A DNA stretch of 45,016 nucleotides from assembly GCA_013286145.1 (NCBI GenBank), contig JABDGH010000016.1:1-45016 (forward strand), given 5' to 3'. How positions within the stretch are numbered: position 1 is the first letter of the stretch; the number at the start of each line of letters is the position of its first letter. The notes under the pieces were generated by a model, which had not been told where the DNA came from, did not search any database, and was given only the letters and a program-made list of their open reading frames with translations. This document shows positions 27,467 to 36,363 of this stretch, one piece after another. A program made the translations under genes and the position numbers. This DNA is from Verrucomicrobiota bacterium. Its GTDB lineage: Bacteria > Verrucomicrobiota > Verrucomicrobiia > Methylacidiphilales > UBA1321.

Positions 27467-29398
27467 TTAAGCGGGTTGCGGTTGGAGCAGGTTTTTTCTC
27501 ACGTGGAGTTCCCATTCCGCGAGATTGAGATCGCTGCTCGCTTGCCCGGAATAGATGACCTCGCTGGCCTGGGTGAAAAGAGGCTCCAAAGTTTTCGCCA
27601 ACTCGGGATTGCGATCTTGCACTTCGGCAAGCGTGATGGCTTCAGGCCTCATGTGCCATTGTGCGCCGAGTTGCAACTGAACCGCGTTGCGGGCAGCCAG
27701 GAAAAAAGTCTGCGCATCATTGCGGCGCACCGCTTCGCTCATGGCATCCTCCTGCTGGTGAAGTGAATGTTCGCGAAGGGTACGTTCGGGCTGCGTGGGG
27801 TCGGGCGCAAAGCGGGAACGGACGAAAAGAAAAAGAAAGCCCGCGAACAGCGATAAAATCAAGACTGCCTGGAGAATCCAAAACCATGGCTTGCGATAGA
27901 CAGGGGCAAGACTTTGATGCAGGGAACCAAATCCCAGCCGGTTGGGGACAAGTTCGGAAGATTGAAGAAGGGCCGGAGTCGCTACCGTGGAATTACTATC
28001 ACCGCTTGGCGCGGCAGCAGCACTGGCCACGGGAACCGAACCAGTGACATTAACGGCGGGCAGGGGAATCGGCATCGTGACGTATTGTTTGGTCGTCGGA
28101 TCGAAGTAACTGAAACTTGCGGCAGGCAGGGGGAGATTCCCGTTTTTTTGAGGGATAACGTCCTGGTCGAAGGTTTTGACGCCATGGGTGCGAGTCTCCT
28201 CCTGGTATTCGATTTTTGATTTTGGGATGTAGGTTTTCCAGTTGGGATCGGTGGCGAGGCTCGGAGATTTGACGTAATCGAAGTTGCCTTCGCCGCTGAC
28301 GGCAAAATGGAGGCCGACCGGTTCACCTACGCCGACGGTGGCAGGCGTGGCGTTCCCCGTGACCTTGAACTGACCGATGGCTCCCGAGAAATTAGTGGGA
28401 CGTCCTTCCTGCGGCAACGAATGGGTGTGAAAGACCAGTTGATTGCTGCTGACACTTCCATGGACGAGTGGGGTGCGATGAAAGAAGAGATTTCCGAAAA
28501 TATCATTCCCACTATCCGGCGACGACTTGGTCCAATAGGTGTCGCGTTCCATTTGCAGCGGGAAATCTCCGCTTTTTGGGGCCGAGATGGCTGTTACCCA
28601 CGTTTCGCGATGATATTCATCGTTACCGCCGTTCATCGTTACTTCATCCTGGTAGGGGCGCACGGAGAGATTATTCATCAGGAAATCGCTTCCCTTGATC
28701 GTTGGAAGCGAATTCTGGGGAGCTATAACATCGAGACGGATATAAAATTCGATCCGTAGCGGAATGGCTTCACCGACGTAAGTATCGGTGGTTTTTGGGG
28801 TGATGATCATGAACACCTTGGCGGGATGGCCATCACTATCGAGAGGCACGTCGATGTTCTTGCTGTTGGTGTCGGCGGAGTTTCCTGAATTATCCGGCGT
28901 CGGTTGATTATTGGGTGGCATGATCACCGGGCCTTGGGAAGAAACGACAGGGGGCGGTGTGGCCGCAACACTTGGTGCGGGGTTGGCATTGGCACCGCCA
29001 GCCAAAACGTGAAGTTTCATGGGTTGGACATGAAGAACCTGATTGTCCGAGGTATGGAGATCGAATCCGGGGATGGTGAAATCACCCGCCCGGCTGGGTT
29101 GGAGGTAAAATACCTGCACATTCGTGCTGGAAAAAGACCCGTTATTAAAGGTGGCACGAGTCTCAACCCTATTTCCTACGACTTCCAAGCCGTCAACTTG
29201 AGGGAATCGAAAGTTGCCGATGCCGCTATTTTGAACCTGAAGGGTAACGGTGACGGTATCGCCGACATTCACTTCCGCCGGACTGATTTGTTGAGTGAGC
29301 GTGGCTGCTTCAAGACAGGGCACGGTCGCCCAAAGAAGAAAAAAGCCGAGTCGCAGGGCATGACCAGTGAAGGATTGTAAAGAGAACGAAAATCTCAT
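27467..29398 (-). CDS. BatD-like protein (oxygen-tolerance family)
   Basis: 643 residues. A signal peptide (LGFFLLWATVPCLEA) is followed by Ig-like beta domains starting TQQISPAEVNVGDTVTVTLQV, typical of BatD. A second such unit begins near KVTGNATPATVGVGEPVGLHFAVSG. A membrane segment lies near the C-terminus (WILQAVLILSLFAGFLFLFV), then about 90 cytoplasmic residues. BatD proteins work in the periplasm with the VWA proteins BatA and BatB; the exact molecular task is unknown. It starts 10 bp after the VWA-TPR gene. Confidence 0.88.
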   Translation of the reverse strand: MRFSFSLQSFTGHALRLGFFLLWATVPCLEAATLTQQISPAEVNVGDTVTVTLQVQNSGIGNFRFPQVDGLEVVGNRVETRATFNNGSFSSTNVQVFYLQPSRAGDFTIPGFDLHTSDNQVLHVQPMKLHVLAGGANANPAPSVAATPPPVVSSQGPVIMPPNNQPTPDNSGNSADTNSKNIDVPLDSDGHPAKVFMIITPKTTDTYVGEAIPLRIEFYIRLDVIAPQNSLPTIKGSDFLMNNLSVRPYQDEVTMNGGNDEYHRETWVTAISAPKSGDFPLQMERDTYWTKSSPDSGNDIFGNLFFHRTPLVHGSVSSNQLVFHTHSLPQEGRPTNFSGAIGQFKVTGNATPATVGVGEPVGLHFAVSGEGNFDYVKSPSLATDPNWKTYIPKSKIEYQEETRTHGVKTFDQDVIPQKNGNLPLPAASFSYFDPTTKQYVTMPIPLPAVNVTGSVPVASAAAAPSGDSNSTVATPALLQSSELVPNRLGFGSLHQSLAPVYRKPWFWILQAVLILSLFAGFLFLFVRSRFAPDPTQPERTLREHSLHQQEDAMSEAVRRNDAQTFFLAARNAVQLQLGAQWHMRPEAITLAEVQDRNPELAKTLEPLFTQASEVIYSGQASSDLNLAEWELHVRKNLLQPQPA

Positions 29399-29407
29399 GG
29401 CGTTGCC

Positions 29408-31396
29408 TTACCAATCCTTGCCCGAGGGCGGTGGCGGTTGTTCTCCATTGCGGTTAAGTGCCCGTTCTGAAACATGACGCTCATCATCCTTGAGCGAGTC
29501 CAACAGAGCCTCCGCTTCCTGCCGGGATTTGACCCCGGGATCCTGCTGATCCTGATCACGCGCTTGGGAACGACCCCGTTGCTGTGGATTACCCTGGTCT
29601 TTCTGGGCGGATGGATCCTGGCCATTCTTGTCTTTTTCCGGCTGGCCCTGTTCCTGCGGTTTATCGCCCGGTTGAGGTGGAGGCTGGGAAGGATTCTGGC
29701 CGTTGTCTTGGTTTTTTTGATCCTGTTGTTTCTGGTCGTTGCTCTTGTCTTGCTGGGAGTCCTTGCCTGATTGATCTTTTTTGTCGGCTTGTGACTGGTC
29801 GTTCTTATTTTTCTGGTCTTGCTGCTGCTGTTGCTTCAGCTCTTCCAGTCTTTTTTTCACAAAATCATAGTTATGCTTTGCGTCGGCCGTGGCTTCGAGT
29901 TTCAACGAGGAGTCGTAGGAACGAAGCGCCTGTTCCCAAAGGTTAATGGTGCGCTTGCTATCGTCCTTGAGCATCGCCTCGCCGTGTTTGTACTGGGTGT
30001 TGCCGAGATTGTAGTAGGTTTTTTCCTGGAGATTCAGGTCGGGAGTTTCAAGCGTTTTACGGAAGGCTTCTTCGGCTTCCTTGAATTCACCGGCTTTATA
30101 GGCCGCGTCTCCGCGATTGTACTGGAGATCATTGCGATCCGGCTGGCCCTCGGACGCCTCCCGGTAATTTTGCAGAGATTCTTCATACTTGCCTGATTTG
30201 TAATCACGTTCCGCCGTGTCGGCCGGGGCGGCATGCGCGGGCCCGATGAAAATGGAGAAAAGAAGACCCGATACGATCAAAGGCGTTGTCGCAAAAGCAT
30301 TCTTTTTCGGTCGACGGCGCACGGGCGGACGAATCGCGGACGTTGTTGCTGAGGCGGCCATGATCGGGGACTCGACTCGTTCATTGGTCATGAATTCCCA
30401 CATGAGGAATAAAATAGCTAAAGCCAGTGGCCATTCAAAATGTTCGAAGCGGACTTTTTCGCGGCGTTCCTCGAAATGTTGCTTGGGTAAGCTGGCGATA
30501 TAGCGGTCATAAATTTGTTCGAGTCCCTCGCCACCCTGGCCGAGCGGAAGATAGGCTCCACCGGTGACGTCGGCAATTTGGCGCAGGGTATTTTCATCAA
30601 GCTTCGACTGAACGACCTGGCCGCTGCTGTCCTGATGGTAGGTGATGTTTCCAGACTCGTCCCGCTCCGGGATGCGGTCGCCGTTGGGGGTGCCAACTCC
30701 GACCGTATAAATTTTCAGTCCACTCTGGGCGGCTGCCTTGGCGGCATTGATGACATGACCTTCAAGGTCTTCACCATCGGTGACGAGGATGAGGAATTTC
30801 ATGTTGTTGGGCTGGCTTTTGAGGGCGAGCACCGCCTGGTCAATGGCGGTGGCAATGTCGGTGCCGGGGTGCGGAATGGTGTCCGTATCAAGTTCACGCA
30901 CAGCGGTGTTAAACGCCTCATGGTCGAGGGTGAGAGGGCATTGGAGAAAGGCGTCGCCAGCGAAGGCGATCAGGCCGAGCCGGTTGCTGGGGAGGTGATC
31001 CGCAAAGTCGGCAATGGCGAGCTTGGCACGCTCAAGACGGTTGGGCAGCACATCTGGGCTCAACATGCTCTTGGAGCAATCGACCGCGAGGAGAATGTCG
31101 AGGCCGGTGCGGCTCTCATCGCGCCAGTTGAAGAAAAGATGGGGTCGTGCCATGGCTATAAAAAGAAGTCCCACGGCGGTTATCAAAAGAATTCTTTTAA
31201 GCAGCCGCTTGGAGGCGGATACGCTGGCGGTCAATGCCTGAATGAGATGTGAAGCAGCGAAAAGACGCACGGCCTGGTTGCGACGGCGTTGTGCGCCCAT
31301 TTCGAGGAGAAGTACGGCGATGACTGCGAAGAACCCGACGATCAACCAGATCGGCGCAAGAAAACCGGGATCGATGCGGTTCCAGAGTTCGCTCAT
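29408..31396 (-). CDS. VWA-TPR fusion protein (BatB joined to BatC)
   Basis: 662 residues from the ATG at 31396. That start overlaps the BatA stop (ATGA) and has GGAGG in front of it. The N-terminal half is a membrane-anchored VWA domain with a full metal-ion-dependent adhesion site: Asp106-x-Ser108-x-Ser110, Thr169 and Asp207. Membrane segments lie at about 13-32, 67-84 and 322-337. A second signal-peptide-like segment (TPLIVSGLLFSIFIGPAHAA, about 371-390) introduces TPR repeats (about 394-500), and a very Gln/Asp/Lys-rich tail runs from about 513 to 620. In Bacteroides the BatB and BatC proteins are separate. Here the retained internal signal-like segment points to a fusion of the two. Confidence 0.9.
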   Translation of the reverse strand: MSELWNRIDPGFLAPIWLIVGFFAVIAVLLLEMGAQRRRNQAVRLFAASHLIQALTASVSASKRLLKRILLITAVGLLFIAMARPHLFFNWRDESRTGLDILLAVDCSKSMLSPDVLPNRLERAKLAIADFADHLPSNRLGLIAFAGDAFLQCPLTLDHEAFNTAVRELDTDTIPHPGTDIATAIDQAVLALKSQPNNMKFLILVTDGEDLEGHVINAAKAAAQSGLKIYTVGVGTPNGDRIPERDESGNITYHQDSSGQVVQSKLDENTLRQIADVTGGAYLPLGQGGEGLEQIYDRYIASLPKQHFEERREKVRFEHFEWPLALAILFLMWEFMTNERVESPIMAASATTSAIRPPVRRRPKKNAFATTPLIVSGLLFSIFIGPAHAAPADTAERDYKSGKYEESLQNYREASEGQPDRNDLQYNRGDAAYKAGEFKEAEEAFRKTLETPDLNLQEKTYYNLGNTQYKHGEAMLKDDSKRTINLWEQALRSYDSSLKLEATADAKHNYDFVKKRLEELKQQQQQDQKNKNDQSQADKKDQSGKDSQQDKSNDQKQQDQKNQDNGQNPSQPPPQPGDKPQEQGQPEKDKNGQDPSAQKDQGNPQQRGRSQARDQDQQDPGVKSRQEAEALLDSLKDDERHVSERALNRNGEQPPPPSGKDW

Positions 31397-32397
31397 GGCA
31401 ATCTCCTCCAACGGGTGTGCATCAGAAAAATTTCGAGACCAAAAAAGAGAAGACCGGGATAAATGGCCCAGGTGAAATACTCCTTGATATGCTGGAAGTG
31501 CTTGACCGTCACCTTGCTGGTTTCGAGTTCGTTGATCTCTTTATAAACGCGTTGCAGCGTTTCGGTGTCTGTGGCGCGGTAGAATTTCCCCCCCGTGATG
31601 TTGGCGATTTTTTTCAGGGCATCCTCATCAATATCGACCGGGATGGTGGTGTAAACCCGTTGGCCAAACATATTGCGGATGGGAAATTTCGCCACGTCAG
31701 CCGAGGCGGCTCCGATGGCATAAATTTTAATTCCGAGCGTATGGGCTGCTTCGGCTGCAGCATAGGGAGTGATCTTGCCCGCGTTATTGGCGCCGTCAGT
31801 CAGGAGAACGATGATCTTGGATTTGGCCTGTTGGTCGCGAAGACGATTGGCGCAGGTGGCAATGGCCGAACCGATGGCAGTCGCGTCCCCGGCCAGCCCG
31901 ACGTTGAGTCGTTCCACGTTTTGCAGGAGCCAGTCGTGATCGAGGGTAAGCGGGCTCATCAAGTACGCTTCGCCTGCAAAAGCGACCATGCCAATGCGGT
32001 CATTGGGACGGGCCTGGATGAATTGCCCGACAGTTTCACGCACGACTTGGACGCGGCTGATTTCCTGGCCGTCTTTATGGAAATCGAGCGCTTCCATGGA
32101 AGGGGAGAGATCGATGGCCAGCATCATGTCGATGCCATTCCCCTGCACCTGCGTGCTCGAATCGACTTTTTGCGGACGCGCCAGTGCGATAAGAAAACAG
32201 AAGAGGGCGAAATAGCGGAGGGCGGAAAGCCAGCCGCCGGGTTGCACTTTTCGACCACGCAACAGCGGACCAAACAGGCTGAGGCCGGAATACTGAATGG
32301 CGGCATCTTTTCCCCGGTGTCCCCGCATGACGGCCATCAACGGCAATAAAAGCAGGAGGAAAATTGCCCACGGATGCGCAAATTGGAAGCTGCTCAT
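31393..32397 (-). CDS. BatA-like VWA-domain membrane protein
   Basis: 334 residues. It has membrane segments at about 9-25 and 58-74 and one near the C-terminus (FTWAIYPGLLFFGLEIFLM). The VWA domain between them has a complete metal-ion-dependent adhesion site: Asp96-x-Ser98-x-Ser100, Thr173 and Asp201. It likely binds a protein partner with a metal ion in the periplasm. Both ends overlap the neighbouring genes by ATGA, so translation is coupled along the operon. Confidence 0.92.
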   Translation of the reverse strand: MSSFQFAHPWAIFLLLLLPLMAVMRGHRGKDAAIQYSGLSLFGPLLRGRKVQPGGWLSALRYFALFCFLIALARPQKVDSSTQVQGNGIDMMLAIDLSPSMEALDFHKDGQEISRVQVVRETVGQFIQARPNDRIGMVAFAGEAYLMSPLTLDHDWLLQNVERLNVGLAGDATAIGSAIATCANRLRDQQAKSKIIVLLTDGANNAGKITPYAAAEAAHTLGIKIYAIGAASADVAKFPIRNMFGQRVYTTIPVDIDEDALKKIANITGGKFYRATDTETLQRVYKEINELETSKVTVKHFQHIKEYFTWAIYPGLLFFGLEIFLMHTRWRRLP

Positions 32398-33320
32398 GGC
32401 AACCTCCCATTCTGATGATTTGGCAGAGGAGCCGGTTTGGTGGCCGTGACAAACGTCACCGCGCGTTCATGCACTTCTTCCAGTTCGGTGTGGGTCGGTT
32501 GATAGCGGGCAAATTTCACGAGGTCGCACGATTGGAGAAAATAACGCAAGAGATCGCGATGCTCAGCCAGGGGTGTTGTGGAATCGGCTTCCATTTGGCC
32601 CAAAAATTCCTCAGTAGTTCGGCGCGTCGAGGGAGCTTGGAAGCGCTGTCCCAGGTAGTCGCGAACCGTCTCGGAAACCATGATGGCGTAGGGCATCGGA
32701 TTTCCCTCCTGTAAAAGCGCGCGGGCTTTTTGCAGTTTTTCAAGCGCCAGGTCATAGGCAGTCTTGGGACTGAGCAGCTTGACGGGCTTGAGCCAGTTCC
32801 AGAGAAGAATCAGCAAGACAATGACTCCCACGAGACCGAGCGCGAGCCACAGCCAGAGCCACGAATGGAGAAAAAAGAAGGGTGGGCGAATATCGTCGAT
32901 GTCCTCCTTCGGTTGAGATTGATTACCGATGCCGGTCAGGGGAGTGACTGGCGATCCTGCGGGATTGAAATCGGGAGCATTCGTGACGACTGGAGTGGTG
33001 GTGGGCGCATTGGTTGAATCGGTTTGCGCGTGGGCGACCAGAGTTGTGAAGGCAAGCAGGAGAACGAAAAGAAGAACATGTGGGCAAAACTTTCGGGTGG
33101 CCCGGACAACTTGTTGTCCGGGTGAACCCGCAGCGGCGGGATCACAGGAGGCAGTCGAACGACTACATCCAAAATCCGTAGGTATAACTTGACGTTCTTT
33201 CCGGTTGATGAGTTTGCAAAATAATCGAGTAAGTACGAAGGGGCGGCCTCCTGCGCGCTTTGCGCGCCCGGACAACAAGTTGTCCGGGCCACCCGATAGA
33301 AGAAAACAGACACGCTTCAT
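32394..33320 (-). CDS. DUF4381-like membrane protein carrying an in-frame palindromic insert
   Basis: 308 residues. The ATG at 33320 overlaps the DUF58 stop (ATGA) and follows GGAGG by 5 nt, so the start is well supported. Residues 1-8 (MKRVCFLL) lead into 68 residues encoded by a palindromic element (33093-33296), after which the sequence resumes with KFCPHVLLFVLLLAFTTLVAHAQ, a plain signal-peptide core. A second membrane segment is at 151-177, introduced by DDIRPPFFF, and the C-terminal domain (about 180-300) matches the DUF4381 layout found next to MoxR and DUF58 genes. Without the insert it would be about 240 residues with an ordinary signal peptide. With it, the signal core lies near residue 80 and may act as an uncleaved anchor. 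Confidence 0.85.
   Translation of the reverse strand: MKRVCFLLSGGPDNLLSGRAKRAGGRPFVLTRLFCKLINRKERQVIPTDFGCSRSTASCDPAAAGSPGQQVVRATRKFCPHVLLFVLLLAFTTLVAHAQTDSTNAPTTTPVVTNAPDFNPAGSPVTPLTGIGNQSQPKEDIDDIRPPFFFLHSWLWLWLALGLVGVIVLLILLWNWLKPVKLLSPKTAYDLALEKLQKARALLQEGNPMPYAIMVSETVRDYLGQRFQAPSTRRTTEEFLGQMEADSTTPLAEHRDLLRYFLQSCDLVKFARYQPTHTELEEVHERAVTFVTATKPAPLPNHQNGRLP
33093..33296. mobile_element. 204-bp palindromic element inserted in frame in the DUF4381 gene
   Basis: The terminal arms 33093-33122 and 33267-33296 are perfect 30-bp inverted repeats. Each arm contains a near-perfect palindrome with half-sites CCCGGACAAC and GTTGTCCGGG. Internal hairpins are also present (GCGCGC-TTT-GCGCGC at 33253-33267 and CCCGC-GCGGG near 33127-33140). 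The length, 204 bp, is 68 codons without a stop in the host frame. No target-site duplication is evident. It encodes no transposase, so it would be a non-autonomous element. Confidence 0.8.
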
Positions 33321-34222
33321 CCCAACCTCCGGCTGGTGCGATTTTTGAAAAAATTGTAGAGTGCCTGGCTGTAAGGTTCGCCTGTACGCAATTCGAGCGT
33401 ATCCACGCCAGCCTGTCGTGCCGCACGGCGAAATTGATCCATCCTTTGCCGGGCCAGCGTGGCAAAACTCTCCCGCACCTGCTTGCTGTCGGTATCGATC
33501 TCCATCACTTCACCCGTTTCGGGATCTTCGAGCGTGAGCAGCCCAAGCGCGGGAAGTTCCTCTTCATGGCGGTCGCGCAGATGGAGCAGGACGAGATCGT
33601 GGCGCTTGTTGGTCAGGCGCAGTTGACGGCGCATCCGCTCAAAGGCTTCCGGCGATTCGATGAAGTCGGAGATGACGAAAACGACTGCGCGGCGGCGCAA
33701 GACATCATTGCAAAAATCGAGCGCGGAGGCGACATCGGTGCCCTGGCGCTGCGGGGTTTGAAAAAGAATTTCGCGGATGACGCGCAGGACATGCTGGCGG
33801 CCTTTCTTGGGCGGGATGTACTGTTCAATCTCATCGGTGAAAAGGAGCATTCCGACTTTGTCCCGGTTGCGAATGGCGGAGAAAGCGAGGACGCTGGCGA
33901 TTTCCGCGGCGAGTTCCCGCTTGCTCTGCGTTTGTGAACCGAACTTGCCCGAGGCGCTGACATCGACGGCCAGCAAGATGGTCAGTTCCCGTTCCTCGCG
34001 CAGCTTTTTGATGAAGGGGATGCCGGTGCGGGCCGTGACGTTCCAGTCGATGAGTCGCACTTCATCGCCCGGCGAATACTCGCGAACTTCGTCAAAGTCC
34101 ATGCCGCGTCCCTTAAAAACGGAATGGTATTCACCGGCCAGCGCATCCGTGACCAGCCGACGTGTGCGCAGTTCAACTTGACGCACTTTCTTCAGAATTT
34201 CTCGGGTGACGGCGGGATCCAT
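33317..34222 (-). CDS. DUF58-domain protein
   Basis: 301 residues. The family signature is clear: GRGMDFDEVREYSPGDEVRLIDWNVTARTG (in part), then KKLREERELTILLAVDVSASG. The latter resembles a VWA metal site (Asp-x-Ser-x-Ser). DUF58 proteins are nearly always next to MoxR ATPases and are thought to be handled by them, helping assemble or activate envelope or cofactor-bearing proteins. The neighbours here are MoxR upstream and DUF4381 downstream, as expected. The stop overlaps the next start by ATGA. Confidence 0.93.
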   Translation of the reverse strand: MDPAVTREILKKVRQVELRTRRLVTDALAGEYHSVFKGRGMDFDEVREYSPGDEVRLIDWNVTARTGIPFIKKLREERELTILLAVDVSASGKFGSQTQSKRELAAEIASVLAFSAIRNRDKVGMLLFTDEIEQYIPPKKGRQHVLRVIREILFQTPQRQGTDVASALDFCNDVLRRRAVVFVISDFIESPEAFERMRRQLRLTNKRHDLVLLHLRDRHEEELPALGLLTLEDPETGEVMEIDTDSKQVRESFATLARQRMDQFRRAARQAGVDTLELRTGEPYSQALYNFFKNRTSRRLG

Positions 34223-34232
34223 TTTATTGAAA

Positions 34233-34261
34233 TGTAGCGACGCTCATAGAGTGTCGTTACA
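34233..34261. repeat. Short inverted repeat related to family 2
   Basis: TGTAGCGACGCTC and GAGTGTCGTTACA pair with two mismatches (both allowed as G-U in RNA) around ATA. The start resembles the arms of the repeat at 20601. It fills most of the gap between the MoxR and DUF58 genes and may tune their relative expression. Confidence 0.6.
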
Positions 34262-34265
34262 GAAA

Positions 34266-35345
34266 TCAAGGCACGGGCAAAGTATCCAAAATTTTACGCA
34301 CGATATCCCGCGAGCTGAGGTTTTCCGCCTCGGCTTCGTAGGTGACGGTGACGCGGTGCTGGAGGACATCGTAGGCGACTTCCTTCACATCCTGCGGCGT
34401 GACATAAGCGCGACCGTTCAGGAAGGCGAGCGCTCGGGCCGCGAGGGTCAGCGCGATGGTTGCGCGGGGCGAGGCACCGTATTGAATCCAGCCGGGGAAT
34501 TCGAGCTTATAAGCCTTGGGATCGCGCGTGGCGATGACGACATCGACGATGTAGTCGCGCACTTTTTCATCCACATAGACGGTGTTGACCACCTGACGCG
34601 CCTGGAGGATTTGCTCGGGCGTGACGACCGGTTGCACGGAAAGATTCGGCGAGGTGGTCGCCATCGTATCGAGAATGGTTCGCTCTTCGGCTCGCGAAGG
34701 ATAGGTCACGACGATCTTGAGCATGAAGCGATCAACCTGCGCTTCGGGAAGGGGATAGGTGCCTTCCTGCTCGACCGGGTTTTGCGTGGCCATGACGAGA
34801 AAGGGCTCGGGCAGTTCGTAGGTATTTTCGCCGAGGGTAACCTGCCGTTCCTGCATCGCTTCGAGCAAGGCACTCTGCACCTTGGCGGGCGCGCGGTTGA
34901 TTTCATCAGCAAGAACGAAGTTGGCGAAAACAGGGCCGAGCTTCGGATTAAAGGTGCCGTCGCGCGGATTGTAAATCAGCGTGCCAACGATGTCAGCGGG
35001 AAGCATGTCGGGCGTGAATTGAATGCGTTGAAAGCGGGTCTGGACCGCTGCGGCAAGAGTGCGCAGGGCGAGCGTTTTCGCCAGGCCGGGAACGCCCTCG
35101 AGCAGAACGTGGCCATTGGCGATGAGCGCGATCAGGAGCCGGTCGATCAGATATTTTTGCCCCACGATGACGCGACCGATTTCATGGCGCAAAGGCTGCA
35201 CCCATCCGCTGGCGTCCTTGACCGCCTGTGAGGTCGAGGCAAGGCTTCCGTGTCCATAGGTGATGGCTCGCGCCTGGTCAGTGCCCGGAACGGGGGGGAG
35301 TCCGGAGTTTAAAGCAGTGGATGCGAATACGGGTGCGGCTTCCAT
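34266..35345 (-). CDS. MoxR-family AAA+ ATPase
   Basis: 359 residues. Walker A is GVPGLAKT at 84-91, Walker B is in FVLADEINRAPAK, and sensor 1 is the Asn of ATQNP. The segment QERQVTLGENTYELPEPFLVMATQNP (shown in part) is diagnostic of MoxR. These ATPases act as chaperones for neighbouring VWA proteins. It is the first gene of the seven-gene operon, and the other members (DUF58, DUF4381, two VWA proteins, BatD and BatE) match known MoxR/Bat gene sets. The N-terminal 40 residues are variable and an internal start is possible. Confidence 0.95.
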   Translation of the reverse strand: MEAAPVFASTALNSGLPPVPGTDQARAITYGHGSLASTSQAVKDASGWVQPLRHEIGRVIVGQKYLIDRLLIALIANGHVLLEGVPGLAKTLALRTLAAAVQTRFQRIQFTPDMLPADIVGTLIYNPRDGTFNPKLGPVFANFVLADEINRAPAKVQSALLEAMQERQVTLGENTYELPEPFLVMATQNPVEQEGTYPLPEAQVDRFMLKIVVTYPSRAEERTILDTMATTSPNLSVQPVVTPEQILQARQVVNTVYVDEKVRDYIVDVVIATRDPKAYKLEFPGWIQYGASPRATIALTLAARALAFLNGRAYVTPQDVKEVAYDVLQHRVTVTYEAEAENLSSRDIVRKILDTLPVP

Positions 35346-35409
35346 AAAATTAGTTAGTTACTTATTGTTATGAGCGTAAGATACCATCAGGGCGAGGCAA
35401 AAGCTGCTC

Positions 35410-35438
35410 CATTACCAAGACTTAAGAATTCGGTAATG
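35410..35438. promoter_or_regulatory. Inverted repeat between the MoxR operon and rplY
   Basis: CATTACC (35410-35416) and GGTAATG (35432-35438) are perfect 7-bp inverted repeats around 15 nt. It is 65 bp upstream of the MoxR start and could be an operator for the divergent operon. No regulator is known. Confidence 0.3.
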
Positions 35439-35514
35439 AGCGGAAAGGATGCCCAGTGGTGTGCCTTCCTGACCGGGTAATCCGGGTGTTGGATTCGGTA
35501 TAGGTAAATTGCCC

Positions 35515-35543
35515 TTGACCCCTCCGCGTGGGTACGCTTTAAT
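35515..35543 (+). promoter_or_regulatory. Putative sigma-70 promoter for rplY
   Basis: TTGACC at 35515-35520 and TTTAAT at 35538-35543 are spaced by 17 bp. The predicted start lies about 30 bp ahead of the rplY ATG. It probably serves the whole rplY-pth-rpsF-ssb group. Confidence 0.6.
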
Positions 35544-35578
35544 TTCCGGCTCAACTTAACCCAAGATTTTCACGTTTT

Positions 35579-36316
35579 ATGGCCAAGACCGTCTCTCTCC
35601 AAGTTTCCACCCGCGCCGGTATCGGACGCGCTGCCGTCAAGGCCGTGCGTCGCTCAGGCTGCGTCCCCGGTGTCCTTTACGGTAAAGCCAAGAACAAGGC
35701 GGTTCACTCCCGTCCGATTGAAATCGACGCCAAGAAGTTGAAAGCCCTGCTCCATTCCTCGACCAGCGAAAATGTCTTGGTGAATGTCGAGATCACCGAT
35801 AAGTCAGGCACCAAGCTGGATCAGCACCTGGCCCTGCTTCTTGACGTGCAACATCATCCGCTCAAGGATTACATCATCCACGTCGATCTGCACGAAATTG
35901 CCCAGGACGAAATTCTTCATGCCGAAGTGCCCGTCGCCAGCGTTGGCGAGCCGCTTGGCGTTAAAAACAGTGGTGGTCTTCTCGAAACCATGCTTCGCAC
36001 CATCCGCGTTGCCTGTTTGCCGCGCGATTTACCGGAATTGATCACGGTCGATGTCAGCCATCTGGAAATTGGTCATTCCGTCCACGTACGCGAATTGGTC
36101 ATCCCGAAGGGTGTCACGGTCTCAAATCCGCCCGAATTGCCTGTGTTCAGTGTCTTCGCTCCCAAGGAGGAAGTCGTTGAAACACCTTCAGCCGAAGTTC
36201 AGCAACCCGAAGTCATCAAGGAAAAGAAAGTGGAGGGTGAAGCCGCTCCTGCCGCCGATGCCAAGGGTGGCAAATCTGACGCCAAGGCATCCGCCAAGCC
36301 CGAGGGTAAGAAATAA
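35579..36316 (+). CDS. rplY: 50S ribosomal protein L25, long (CTC/TL5) form
   Basis: 245 residues. The N-terminal L25 domain (about 1-95), with RRSGCVPGVLYGK, binds 5S rRNA. The C-terminal beta-rich domain (about 100-190), with VPVASVGEPLGVKNSGGLLE, defines the long form, called CTC in some bacteria and found mostly with a role in general stress. The last 50 residues are an Ala/Lys/Glu-rich tail with little structure. It leads the group rplY-pth-rpsF-ssb, a common arrangement in bacteria. Confidence 0.95.
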   Translation: MAKTVSLQVSTRAGIGRAAVKAVRRSGCVPGVLYGKAKNKAVHSRPIEIDAKKLKALLHSSTSENVLVNVEITDKSGTKLDQHLALLLDVQHHPLKDYIIHVDLHEIAQDEILHAEVPVASVGEPLGVKNSGGLLETMLRTIRVACLPRDLPELITVDVSHLEIGHSVHVRELVIPKGVTVSNPPELPVFSVFAPKEEVVETPSAEVQQPEVIKEKKVEGEAAPAADAKGGKSDAKASAKPEGKK

Positions 36317-36363
36317 CCCTCGGTTCATTTTGCGGCGGAGGCAGTGGCTCGAACCGATAAGAC

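Noticed and set aside
34206-35231. Plus-strand frame of 341 codons, and 31417-32349 of 310 codons
   Set aside because: Antisense to MoxR and BatA genes, which have full motif sets. These are by-products of codon bias.
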